The position numbers were made by a program, and so were the translations under genes. From Acetobacterium sp. (lineage in GTDB: Bacteria > Bacillota > Clostridia > Eubacteriales > Eubacteriaceae): DNA of 64,000 bases. Location of the stretch: contig NZ_JAUSPS010000075.1 of assembly GCF_030652775.1 (NCBI RefSeq), positions 1 through 64,000 on the forward strand. Reading direction: 5' to 3'. Each line of letters opens with the position of its first letter. Position 1 is the first letter of the stretch. Below are positions 16,871 through 24,689 of the stretch, piece by piece. The notes below the pieces were generated by a model. The model made no database searches, had not been told where the DNA came from, and worked only from the letters and a program-made list of their open reading frames with translations.

Positions 16871-16956
16871 TAAACAACCTTCAGACTTGAGGCTTTTAAA
16901 GAGATTACTTGATTGTCAGCCGATATTTATTCGGACCAGATTACACAACCAACTAT

Positions 16957-17149
16957 CTGACCCCTTACTACTATGTCAATGAGGGGACAAGGAACTGCAT
17001 TTGTACGAATTGGCAATGAAATTGTCGTCGCACCCTCATATATTCATGAATTGACGTTAAAAAGTCAGCGACTATCCTTTGATGCGCTGTCAACCAATGA
17101 GAAGTTCAGTGAGGCCAGTTTCTACCCTATTCAAATCCAACCTTTATAA
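16957..17149 (+). pseudogene. Decayed AlbA_2 / Schlafen-type (ATP-binding, RecG-like) protein fragment
   Basis: PYYYVNEGT (16963-16989) in one frame continues, after a one-base shift, as GTAFVRIGNEIVVAPSYIHE then LTLKSQRLSFDALSTN, ending at TAA 17147-17149. This matches the C-terminal part of the AlbA_2 (putative DNA-binding, Schlafen-like) domain, usually read as PYY..DG..A.VRIG. The reading shift near 16990 and missing flanks mark it as dead. The 170 bp before it (16789-16956) has no recognisable coding sequence apart from the operon-end hairpin. Confidence 0.55.
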
Positions 17150-17155
17150 GCCAAC

Positions 17156-17206
17156 CGGAAAAAGAATACAGAGACAACGCAAACAGGTATCTGTAATTAT
17201 CAGCTA
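17156..17206 (+). pseudogene. Remnant of a second methyltransferase copy (3' end)
   Basis: The bases before the first DUF1697 gene (GGAAAAAGAATACAGAGACA, then AACGCAAACAGGTATCTGTA, then ATTATCAGCTAG) align with the last ~55 bases of the methyltransferase gene ending at 18660. The match runs into the shared DUF1697 leader. This suggests that the duplicated unit was methyltransferase plus DUF1697 and that this copy lost nearly all of its methyltransferase. Confidence 0.5.
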
Positions 17207-17268
17207 GACCGATGCGGAACTGAGCTACCCAGTGACCATCTCTCTAATTTGAATAGGAAGGTGCTATT

Positions 17269-17805
17269 ATGGTGTATGTTGCCTTATTACGAGGTATCAA
17301 TGTGGGCGGAAAAAACAAAATCAGCATGAAACTTTTGAAGGAAACCTTTCGCCATTTAGATCTGGAATCGGTGGTGACTTATATTAATTCCGGCAATGTG
17401 GTTTTTGTAGGTCACCAGACCAAAGCTGTCCTGGAAAAGAAACTGCGTCAGGAAATTTATCAGGAGTATAATCTGGACATTCCGGTGTTAATTCGCAGTC
17501 TGAGTGATTTTGAAAGCTTGATGGAAACCTTACTGGCCGACTGGAAAAATGATGATACCATGAAATGTGATGTGATGTTTTTGGAAAACGGATTGGACGA
17601 AGCTGCATTTATGGAAAAGTTGACCATCAAACCCGGTATTGATACCGCCTTACAAGCCACCGGTGCAATTATCTGGTCGGTTGCGAGAAAAAATGTCACC
17701 CGTAGCAGTTTGACCAAAATTGTAGGTACTGATCTTTATAAAAAAATGACAGTGAGAAATGTGAATACCACCCGAAAACTCTATGAAATCATGAAAAGTA
17801 TTTAG
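17269..17805 (+). CDS. DUF1697 family protein, copy 1
   Basis: The 178-residue protein starts with VYVALLRGINVGGKNKISMK and continues with VVTYINSGNVVF, the DUF1697 signature, and ends with VRNVNTTRKLYEIMKSI. No biochemical function is established for this family that I can cite. The ATG at 17269 follows AGGAAGGTGC, and a GTG-free start is clear. It is nearly identical to the gene at 18719-19258 (about 90% by eye, one codon shorter at VGHQT versus VDSHQT) and shares the ~65-bp leader, so the two are products of a recent tandem duplication. Confidence 0.9.
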   Translation: MVYVALLRGINVGGKNKISMKLLKETFRHLDLESVVTYINSGNVVFVGHQTKAVLEKKLRQEIYQEYNLDIPVLIRSLSDFESLMETLLADWKNDDTMKCDVMFLENGLDEAAFMEKLTIKPGIDTALQATGAIIWSVARKNVTRSSLTKIVGTDLYKKMTVRNVNTTRKLYEIMKSI

Positions 17806-17844
17806 ACAAAGCTAAAACTGGTGTGGGCTGGAAAACTCAGCAAC

Positions 17845-17884
17845 GCTGCCATGCTGTTACTCGAGATTCCGAGTAGCCGGCAGC
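17845..17884. other. Hairpin between DUF1697 copy 1 and the methyltransferase
   Basis: GCTGCC (17845-17850) pairs with GGCAGC (17879-17884), and TACTCG (17858-17863) with CGAGTA (17870-17875). It is not followed by a T-run. It may be a weak terminator or a leader structure. Confidence 0.4.
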
Positions 17885-17916
17885 AAGCTTCATTTAACTA
17901 ATAAGGGGGGATTTAT

Positions 17917-18660
17917 TTGGATAACAACATCAACCAGGAATTTGACAATAAGATCAAGCGTCTGACAAAAAGTAAAACATATCTGGACTATTGCGAAGAA
18001 GTATATGGCTATCGCATGTATCTTTTTAATATGATGGATGAAGAGCAGCTTGACTTCGTTTTTGATTCGATAATGTTATCTGAAGACGATACAGTTTTGG
18101 ATCTGGGTTGTGGTTCAGGCAGCATATTGAATGCGCTGGTGAAAAAATGCCGCTGTTTCGGCATTGGTATTGATCAGCTGGACAGCGATGCCGTCGAAAT
18201 TGAAAATGAAAACTCGCAATATCTACAAGGTGATATTGACGACTTCATTAATTTCCAACTACAACCGACTGTTACCTTATCCGTTGACAGCATTTATTTC
18301 AGCCGCGACCCGGAGGGGTTGATGCGGTCTTTGTGCGGCGTTAAAAACAATCGGATTTATTTGTTCTATTCACAATATCTGTTTGATGATCATGCGTTGG
18401 GAAAACGTATATTACAGGGCAATTTCACAAAAGTTGCCGACATTTTGAAGAAGCTCAAGGTTCCCTATGAAATGATTGATTACAGTAAAAATGAACGAAT
18501 ATTGTATGAAAAGTCACTGTGCGCCCTGGAAAAGCGTGAAGATGCTTTCAAAAACGAAGGGAATTCTGATCTGTACGAGGATAAGATTAAAGAGCAGAGA
18601 ATGGGAAAAAATCTCTATGACACGGGCAACGCAAGCAGGCATTTGTATATTATCGGCTGA
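17917..18660 (+). CDS. Class I SAM-dependent methyltransferase
   Basis: The 247-residue protein has DTVLDLGCGSGSILNALV near 58-75 (SAM motif I), GIGIDQLDSDAVEIE with the acidic ribose ligand (motif II), and LQGDIDDFINF (motif III). The substrate is not recognisable; the ~50-residue N-terminal helical part (EVYGYRMYLFNMMDEEQLDF) suggests a small-molecule methylase. The start is TTG at 17917, well placed after AAGGGGGG (17903-17910). It lies between the two DUF1697 copies and its last codons run into the leader of copy 2. Confidence 0.82.
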   Translation: MDNNINQEFDNKIKRLTKSKTYLDYCEEVYGYRMYLFNMMDEEQLDFVFDSIMLSEDDTVLDLGCGSGSILNALVKKCRCFGIGIDQLDSDAVEIENENSQYLQGDIDDFINFQLQPTVTLSVDSIYFSRDPEGLMRSLCGVKNNRIYLFYSQYLFDDHALGKRILQGNFTKVADILKKLKVPYEMIDYSKNERILYEKSLCALEKREDAFKNEGNSDLYEDKIKEQRMGKNLYDTGNASRHLYIIG

Positions 18661-18718
18661 CCGATGGGGAACTGAGCATCCAGTAGACCGTCTCTCAATT
18701 TGAATAGGAGGTGCTATT

Positions 18719-19258
18719 ATGGTGTATGTTGCCTTATTACGAGGTATCAATGTGGGCGGAAAAAACAAAATCGGAATGAAACATTTGAAGGAAACCTTTC
18801 TCCGGTTAGGTCTGGAGTCGGTGGTGACTTATATTAATTCCGGCAATGTGGTTTTTGTCGATAGCCATCAGACCAAAGATGTGTTGGAAAAGAAATTGCG
18901 TCAGGAAATTTCTCTGGAGTATGATCTGGACATTCCGGTGTTAATTCGCAGTCTGAATGATTTTGAAAGCTTGATTGAAACCTTACCTGAGGACTGGAAA
19001 AATGATGATACCATGAAATGTGATGTGTTGTTTTTGGAAAGTGGATTGGACGAAGTTACAGTTATGGAAAAGTTGACCGTCAAACCTGGTATTGATACCG
19101 CCTTACCAGCCACTGGTGCAATTATCTGGTCGGTCGATAGAAAAAATGTCACCCGTAGCAGTTTGACCAAAATTGTCGGCATGGATCTTTATAAAAAAAT
19201 GACGGTGCGAAATGTGAATACCACCCGAAAACTCTATGAAATCATGAAAAGTATTTAG
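18719..19258 (+). CDS. DUF1697 family protein, copy 2
   Basis: The 179-residue protein is a near-copy of the one at 17269-17805, with the same VYVALLRGINVGGKNKIGMK start and identical last ~20 residues. The leader (ACTGAGC...TTTGAATAGGAGGTGC) is also shared and overlaps the 3' end of the methyltransferase gene. Differences are scattered and mostly conservative (for example LADWKN versus PEDWKN), and both frames are intact, so both are probably expressed. Its function is unknown. Confidence 0.9.
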   Translation: MVYVALLRGINVGGKNKIGMKHLKETFLRLGLESVVTYINSGNVVFVDSHQTKDVLEKKLRQEISLEYDLDIPVLIRSLNDFESLIETLPEDWKNDDTMKCDVLFLESGLDEVTVMEKLTVKPGIDTALPATGAIIWSVDRKNVTRSSLTKIVGMDLYKKMTVRNVNTTRKLYEIMKSI

Positions 19259-19378
19259 ACGAGGCTAAGACCGTTATGTTAATTTTTTTGATTAGTACAG
19301 GAATTTACCGAGAAACGAGGGGTTTGGTCGATACAAAGAACTAATTTTATTTCATCAGAATACCAAAGGAACCGAACA

Positions 19379-21355
19379 ATGAAAAATTCAAATCATCTGC
19401 CGTCTGGCGAAATCGAACTCACGATTGAAAGTGAAGCTTATCTTGAGCTTGCAAAAGACAGTCTTTTAGAATACCAATACGAAGATGCGCGACAGGAGCT
19501 TGAGGTTGCCGTCAGGAGCACCAACCCGCAGGCGGAATATCTGTTTGGGGTTCTTTATGAACATGCGCTTGGTGTCGATTGGGACGAAGAAAAGGCGCTT
19601 TTATGGTACCTTCGTGCTGCGGATCATGGCTACGCACCCGCCCAAACTGCCGCCGCCTCACTGTATATTGATGGCGACGATGTCGCTGCAGATTATGGCG
19701 AGGCCTACCGTTTGCTTACACTGGCCGTACAAAAAGAAGATGCTGATGCGGAATATTGGCCGGGATGGATGCCGGTGAAATTTCCTCATACTGAAGAATG
19801 CTGCGATGAAGACGAGTTCAGGATGCCGGCGCAAAAAGGATATGCAGAATATCTGCTGGGATGCCTGCATACGGCCGGTCTTGGTGTGGCGATCGATCGT
19901 GAGAAAGCCATCAACTGGATCGAAAAGGCAGCGCAAAAAGGATTTCGGGCTGCTGTTTTTGAGCTCGCACAGACAAGTGGATATGGTATTGATCGCAACG
20001 AAGTCTGGGCGCAAAAGGCGGTCGAGTATGGCGAATACGCACCACTTATCAGTGTCGCACTAAGATATCTAGACGGTAATGCCACCCCGCAGAACATCGA
20101 AAAAGGCCGGTCAATTCTCACCGAGCTTGCCGACAAGGGGATTGGTAGCGCACAGATCACGCTGGCTGAATGCTTGATCAAGGGAAAAAGTATGCCCAAA
20201 GATGCTGATAAAGCACTTCATTATTTATCGCTGGCTGCCAAAATGGGCGATGCGAAATTAATTACTGGTTTGGGCATCGCATTGTATAAGTCAGAAGAAA
20301 CAGAGATAGACCCGGACTTAGCCGTAAAAAGCCTGGAGCTGGCAGCTTCTGCGGGGGATGATGAGGCGCTGGTTGAGCTCGGGAATTTGTACTTTGACGG
20401 CGCAGGCGAAATGTTGCCGAATCAGGAAAAGGCTTTCACATATTTTGTCCAGGCCGTCGAGAAAGATGTCCCCAGCGGGTGGGAATTGTTGGGTTACTGT
20501 TTGTATGAGGGCAAAGGGGCTCTGCAAAACAGGCGAGAATCCTTGGATTGCTATGAAAAAGCCGCTGAGCGGGGTCTTTATAACAGTTATTACATGATGG
20601 GCATGATTTACGGCTATGATGAGACATTATTCAATTATGAGAAAGCGGTCAGCTATTTTGAAAAATCGGCAAAATTGGGACAGACTGATGCACTTATACG
20701 ACTGGGAACTATGCATTTACACGGCGTGGGCACGATGCCACCGGATCAGGAAAAGGCTTTTCAGTATTTTATTCAGGCAACGCAGGCGGATAACGGCCTC
20801 GGCTGGGAATGGGCAGCTTACTGCTATTACTGGGGCTATGGTACCCTACAAAACAGGCAAAAAGCGCTGCAGTTCTATCAAAAGGCGGCTCAAAAAGGCT
20901 CGTGCCACAGCCAGTATATGCTGGGCTATATTTATGGTTATGATGTCACGCCTGATTTTAAAAAGGCGGCTCGCTGGTTTCGAAAAGCAGCCCGGCAGAG
21001 TCACAGTGATGCCCAGCTTAAACTGGGTTTTTACTACCACCATGGGCGCGGTGTCAAGCAAAATTACAAAACGGCATTTAAGCTGTTTACCCAAGCTGCG
21101 GCCCAAGGCCATACCACCGCCATGCACAATATCGGCGACGCCTATGAAAACGGGTATGGTGTGGAAAAGGATGAAAAACAGGCGTTTGCCTGGTATCGCA
21201 AGTCCGCGGAGCTGGGTGACAAGTGCGGGATGTTTGGTGCAGGTCGACTGTTGTTTGGCGGCATCGGCACACAGCCGAATCAGGAAGAAGGTCGGTGCTG
21301 GATAAACAAAGCCGCTGAAGCCGGTTTGCAGGATGCCATCGATTGGAAATCATAA
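19379..21355 (+). CDS. Sel1-like repeat protein
   Basis: The 658-residue protein is almost entirely Sel1/TPR-like repeats, about 15 units of the form A..LG..Y..G.GV..D...A..W..KAA..G, from ~residue 50 to the end. No signal peptide or membrane segment is visible, so it is cytosolic. Such repeats act as protein-interaction scaffolds; the partner cannot be inferred. A block of three repeats (around 20370-20690) is repeated with a 324-bp (108-residue) period at ~20694-21014, for example GEMLPNQEKAFTYF versus GTMPPDQEKAFQYF, and then again with NRRESLDCY versus NRQKALQFY. The ATG at 19379 lacks a strong AGGAGG (AGGAACCGAACA upstream). Confidence 0.88.
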   Translation: MKNSNHLPSGEIELTIESEAYLELAKDSLLEYQYEDARQELEVAVRSTNPQAEYLFGVLYEHALGVDWDEEKALLWYLRAADHGYAPAQTAAASLYIDGDDVAADYGEAYRLLTLAVQKEDADAEYWPGWMPVKFPHTEECCDEDEFRMPAQKGYAEYLLGCLHTAGLGVAIDREKAINWIEKAAQKGFRAAVFELAQTSGYGIDRNEVWAQKAVEYGEYAPLISVALRYLDGNATPQNIEKGRSILTELADKGIGSAQITLAECLIKGKSMPKDADKALHYLSLAAKMGDAKLITGLGIALYKSEETEIDPDLAVKSLELAASAGDDEALVELGNLYFDGAGEMLPNQEKAFTYFVQAVEKDVPSGWELLGYCLYEGKGALQNRRESLDCYEKAAERGLYNSYYMMGMIYGYDETLFNYEKAVSYFEKSAKLGQTDALIRLGTMHLHGVGTMPPDQEKAFQYFIQATQADNGLGWEWAAYCYYWGYGTLQNRQKALQFYQKAAQKGSCHSQYMLGYIYGYDVTPDFKKAARWFRKAARQSHSDAQLKLGFYYHHGRGVKQNYKTAFKLFTQAAAQGHTTAMHNIGDAYENGYGVEKDEKQAFAWYRKSAELGDKCGMFGAGRLLFGGIGTQPNQEEGRCWINKAAEAGLQDAIDWKS

Positions 21356-21401
21356 GAGACGCCAGACACTATTGCTTTAGTAGCCAGGCTCCTTAACGTA
21401 T

Positions 21402-21447
21402 AAAAGCTTCATCCGTCGCTCTAAAATGAGCTTTGGATGAAGCTTTT
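21402..21447. terminator. Bidirectional terminator between Sel1 gene and ABC permease
   Basis: AAAAGCTTCATCC (21402-21414) and GGATGAAGCTTTT (21435-21447) form a perfect 13-bp stem with a ~20-base loop, ending in T-runs on both strands. It separates two convergent genes. Confidence 0.85.
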
Positions 21448-21500
21448 GAAGTTTCAAATATAATTCTCCTAAAATATTTAATGCGGGTGAAGCAGTGCGT

Positions 21501-22751
21501 CTACTCATACCGCAGCGCATCGATTGGATCCAGCTTGGCGGCCTTATTGGCCGGATAAAAGCCAAAGAAGACGCCGATGGCCATGGAGAAGCAAAGGGCA
21601 ATGATCATTGGTAAAAATGGCGGATTGGTGGGGAATTTCATCAGCGTGCTGCCCATTATTCCCAGAGCTGAGCCAAGTCCGACGCCGATGATTCCGCCGA
21701 TCAGGCAGATAATGATGGCCTCAATGATAAACTGGCTGCGGATGGCCGAATTACGAGCGCCTAAAGCCTTGCGGATACCGATTTCCTTGGTTCGCTCGGT
21801 GACCGACACCAGCATGATATTCATGACGCCAATGCCGCCGACTAACAGCGAAATACCGGCAATAACCGAGATCCCCAGAGATAAGGTGGCGAGCATACCG
21901 GTCGCTTCACTGGCCATAGCTTCGAGACTTTCCGCCTGAATGGTGAAGTCCGATAATGCCCCCAACCCCTTAACAAAATATTCCTTGGTGGTTAGTGCGA
22001 AGGCGGCCGAGTCGGTATTGGAAGTGGCCATGATGGTAAAGTTTTCATAGCCATTCAGATTGGTCGTATCCGGATTCAGTGATTTGGCGGTGGTGATGGG
22101 AATAAAGCATTCGATCCGGGTATCATCACCCATATAGAATAAGGGATTATCGATCACCAGTTTTTCGTAGACACCGATCACGGTGTAGGTCTCATTGGTG
22201 GACTTGGTATCGACCTGGATTTCTTTACCGATGACATCACCGTCGACGCCGACCAGATTGTTTCTCAGGGTGGTATCGATGATGATAACATTTCGGGTTC
22301 CATCCATATCGCGGTCACCGATAAAGCGACCCTGAACCAGGTTGATATTATTGACCAGACCATAATCGGGGCTAGCGCCGGTGATGCTGACATCTTTATG
22401 AATGAATCCGCTGTTAAGCTGACCCGAGCCCATCCCGGTGGAAAAGCTGATGGCCTTGATCTGATCCGCATAGGTACTTCTAAAAGCATCAAGTTCATCC
22501 TGGGTAATCAGATCTTCTTCCTGAAGGGTGGATTGGGTATCATAATTTTTCGGTGACAGCGAAACCATAATGTTTTTCCCGCCGATTTTATCCATGGTTT
22601 TAGTGACCGAGCCGGTCATGGCGGAACCGAGGGTGGAGATGGCCATCACCGAGGCAATCCCGATGATGATTCCCAGCATCGTTAACAGGGCTCGCATCTT
22701 GTTGGCCCGCAAGCCCTCCAGGGCCAGCCGGACATTTTCAAACAGATTCAT
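21501..22751 (-). CDS. MacB-like ABC transporter permease
   Basis: This is a four-helix MacB/FtsX-type permease: an N-terminal transmembrane helix after [19 protein letters not shown], a large extracytoplasmic domain (~45-280), then three C-terminal helices with GGIGVMNIMLVSVTERTKEI and GIRKALGA and the ending NKAAKLDPIDALRYE. I place the start at the ATG at 22751 (MNLFENV), which follows GGAGGG. A longer reading to 22778 adds nine residues but has no such site. The gene overlaps the ATPase gene by 14 bp. With the ATPase and the fusion protein it likely exports a peptide or antibiotic, or acts as a mechanotransmission system; no outer membrane is needed in this host. Confidence 0.9.
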   Translation of the reverse strand: MNLFENVRLALEGLRANKMRALLTMLGIIIGIASVMAISTLGSAMTGSVTKTMDKIGGKNIMVSLSPKNYDTQSTLQEEDLITQDELDAFRSTYADQIKAISFSTGMGSGQLNSGFIHKDVSITGASPDYGLVNNINLVQGRFIGDRDMDGTRNVIIIDTTLRNNLVGVDGDVIGKEIQVDTKSTNETYTVIGVYEKLVIDNPLFYMGDDTRIECFIPITTAKSLNPDTTNLNGYENFTIMATSNTDSAAFALTTKEYFVKGLGALSDFTIQAESLEAMASEATGMLATLSLGISVIAGISLLVGGIGVMNIMLVSVTERTKEIGIRKALGARNSAIRSQFIIEAIIICLIGGIIGVGLGSALGIMGSTLMKFPTNPPFLPMIIALCFSMAIGVFFGFYPANKAAKLDPIDALRYE

Positions 22752-23469
22752 AGCATCCCTCCAACTGATAATTGCCATTCATGCGGTTGTCGACAATCGA
22801 ACCATCCCGTAGTCGGATGGTTCGTTCTGTTTCTTCGGCCAGTTCGGCATTATGTGTAATCAAAATAATGGTTTTTCCCTGTTCCTGATGGAGGCGGTGA
22901 AAGATGTCCATAACCAGGCGGCCGGTATGGGTGTCTAGGGCGCCAGTGGGTTCATCGGCCAGAATGATGGCCGGATCATTGGCCATCGCTCGGGCAATGG
23001 CCACCCGCTGTTTTTGTCCACCAGATAATTCATTGGGTCGATGATGGGAACGACCACTCATTTCTACTAATTGAAGCAATTCAGCGGCTCGTCGTGACCG
23101 TTCGCTGCGGGGCACCCCGCCGTAAAGCATCGGTAAAGCCACGTTTTTTAAGGCGGTGGAACGGGGAATCAGATTAAAGGTTTGGAAGACGAACCCGATT
23201 TTCTTGTTGCGGATTTGCGATAAACCATCGTCGCGGACGTTTTCCATCGGCAGATGATCCAGGTAGTAGTGACCCTTGGTCGGACGATCCAAGGCGCCAA
23301 GGATATTCATCAGGGTGGATTTGCCGGAACCGGAAGCACCGACAATCGATAAGAACTCGCCTTCGTAAACGTCCAGATCAATACCGTGGAGAATTTCCAG
23401 TTCGTTGGGGGTTCCCAGATAATAGGATTTGACGATCCCCCGCATTTCGATAATTTTATTTCGCATCAT
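22738..23469 (-). CDS. MacB/LolD-type ABC transporter ATP-binding protein
   Basis: The 243-residue ATPase has GASGSGKST (Walker A, ~43-51), [17 protein letters not shown] (Q-loop, typical of the MacB group), [15 protein letters not shown] (signature), and [12 protein letters not shown] (Walker B). [20 protein letters not shown] carries the H-loop. All catalytic residues are present. Its start directly follows the stop of the fusion-protein gene (TAA ATG ATG) and its end overlaps the permease start, so the three genes form one operon. Confidence 0.94.
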   Translation of the reverse strand: MMRNKIIEMRGIVKSYYLGTPNELEILHGIDLDVYEGEFLSIVGASGSGKSTLMNILGALDRPTKGHYYLDHLPMENVRDDGLSQIRNKKIGFVFQTFNLIPRSTALKNVALPMLYGGVPRSERSRRAAELLQLVEMSGRSHHRPNELSGGQKQRVAIARAMANDPAIILADEPTGALDTHTGRLVMDIFHRLHQEQGKTIILITHNAELAEETERTIRLRDGSIVDNRMNGNYQLEGCYESV

Positions 23470-24393
23470 TTATACCCCAGCTTCCATAGAAACTGCCATT
23501 CCCGGTTGGACAGCTTGCGGTTGAGAAATAATGGCCAGCCCATCACTGAGCTGATCGCCGGCAATTTCAATCAGCGAATCGGTTTCCAGACCCGTGGTTA
23601 CCGGAATCGATTCGACCGTGTAGGAGCCCTGTTCGACGGGATTTTCTTTGGCAATATAAATGCAGGATTGACCGGAACTGTCGACAACCAGTGCCTCAAA
23701 GGGAACACAGAAAACTTCGGCACGTTCTTCACTGACAATATTTAAGCGGGTGGTCATCCCGATTTTTAAACCGGTGGTATCGGGGGGGAGATCAATCTCA
23801 ACCTCAAATTCGGCCTTAGTGACAGCTGCACTTGTAGTAGTAGCAGCTTCGCTTTTGATCGCCGTCGGGGCGATTTTAGTCAGGTTCCCTGGAAATACCT
23901 TATCTCCGGTGGCATCCGATTTTACCAGTACCGGCATATTTTCATGGATATGATTCAAATCAGCTTCTTTAACCTTGCCCCGGACTTTAAGGTCGTTGGT
24001 ATCCTCGATGGTAAAAAGCTCACCATTGGCGGGGTTCCCTTTAACGGCGTTCATCGCAGTGATGGTTCCGTTAGTAGTGGCTTTAACATAGTGATAGCTG
24101 TCTTCTTCTTTGTTGTAGAGCTGGCATAGCCAATCGTCTTTAGCCACCCATTCACCAACCGAAACATAGATCTTTTCAATTTTTTCATTGCTGGTATCGC
24201 TGATTTTGACCTTGTTATAGCTTTCAATCACACCAGTGGCCGAAATTGTGTTTTGCAGGGTTGCCTTTGCAAGTGGGGCTGTTTTAACAGCAATCGCTGG
24301 GGCGGGCTGGGAATTGGCATAAACATAGGCACCCCCGCCAACCAATAGGGCTACCCCAATCACAACACATAAAATAATTCCTTTTTTTTTCAT
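23470..24393 (-). CDS. Membrane fusion (HlyD/MacA-like) protein of an ABC exporter
   Basis: The 307-residue protein has an N-terminal membrane anchor (GIILCVVIGVALLVGGGAYV) and a large extracytoplasmic region. ISATGVIESYNKVKIS is the usual first beta strand of the adaptor, and VSVGEWVAKDDWLCQL with KATTNGTITAMNAVKGNP forms the split lipoyl-like domain. VPFEALVVDSSGQSCIYI is the C-terminal beta-barrel edge. The coiled-coil hairpin is nearly absent, as in Gram-positive MacA-like proteins. It is the first gene of the minus-strand operon; the promoter and dyad are at 24458-24510. An AGGAGAA ribosome binding site precedes the ATG. Confidence 0.88.
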   Translation of the reverse strand: MKKKGIILCVVIGVALLVGGGAYVYANSQPAPAIAVKTAPLAKATLQNTISATGVIESYNKVKISDTSNEKIEKIYVSVGEWVAKDDWLCQLYNKEEDSYHYVKATTNGTITAMNAVKGNPANGELFTIEDTNDLKVRGKVKEADLNHIHENMPVLVKSDATGDKVFPGNLTKIAPTAIKSEAATTTSAAVTKAEFEVEIDLPPDTTGLKIGMTTRLNIVSEERAEVFCVPFEALVVDSSGQSCIYIAKENPVEQGSYTVESIPVTTGLETDSLIEIAGDQLSDGLAIISQPQAVQPGMAVSMEAGV

Positions 24394-24457
24394 AACTTCT
24401 CCTTTAGTTTCGCTTTGGTTTTAGATTAAAAAAACTAGTTACTTGCTGTCGCAACTC

Positions 24458-24510
24458 GTATTATTGTATTAAGTAATTAATACAATAATACTAATTAGGA
24501 TGATTGTCAA
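24458..24510 (-). promoter_or_regulatory. Promoter with perfect dyad operator for the MacAB-like operon
   Basis: On the minus strand, TTGACA (24510-24505) and TATTGT (24487-24482) are 17 bases apart, a good sigma-A promoter. A perfect 15-bp inverted repeat, GTATTATTGTATTAA (24458-24472) and TTAATACAATAATAC (24477-24491), overlaps the -10 and the transcription start. This is a classical repressor-operator layout, for example TetR- or MarR-type. No such regulator gene lies next to it. Confidence 0.7.
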
Positions 24511-24649
24511 GCACTTTATTTAATTTTACTTGTTCTTAATCAGGTGCATCATCTTTAATGGATGAATCGATATGACCGCTTGGATGGTTTAAGTATAAGC
24601 TTTATTTATGAAGATCAGGTTACTCAAATTCTTAAGACTTTTTGACAAT

Positions 24650-24682
24650 AAAAAAAGACCCCGGATTGGAGCCTTGAATATT
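24650..24682 (-). terminator. Terminator of the histidine kinase gene
   Basis: Read on the minus strand, GGCTCC and GGGGTC (with wobble pairs) form a short stem followed by TTTTTTT (24650-24656). It lies just after the stop at 24690. The rest of the 24394-24689 gap is the promoter region of the MacAB operon plus AT-rich spacer. Confidence 0.5.
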
Positions 24683-24689
24683 AAAGTAA

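Noticed and set aside
17845-17884. SAM riboswitch before the methyltransferase
   Set aside because: Only a single interrupted hairpin is present; the four-way junction and conserved bases are absent.
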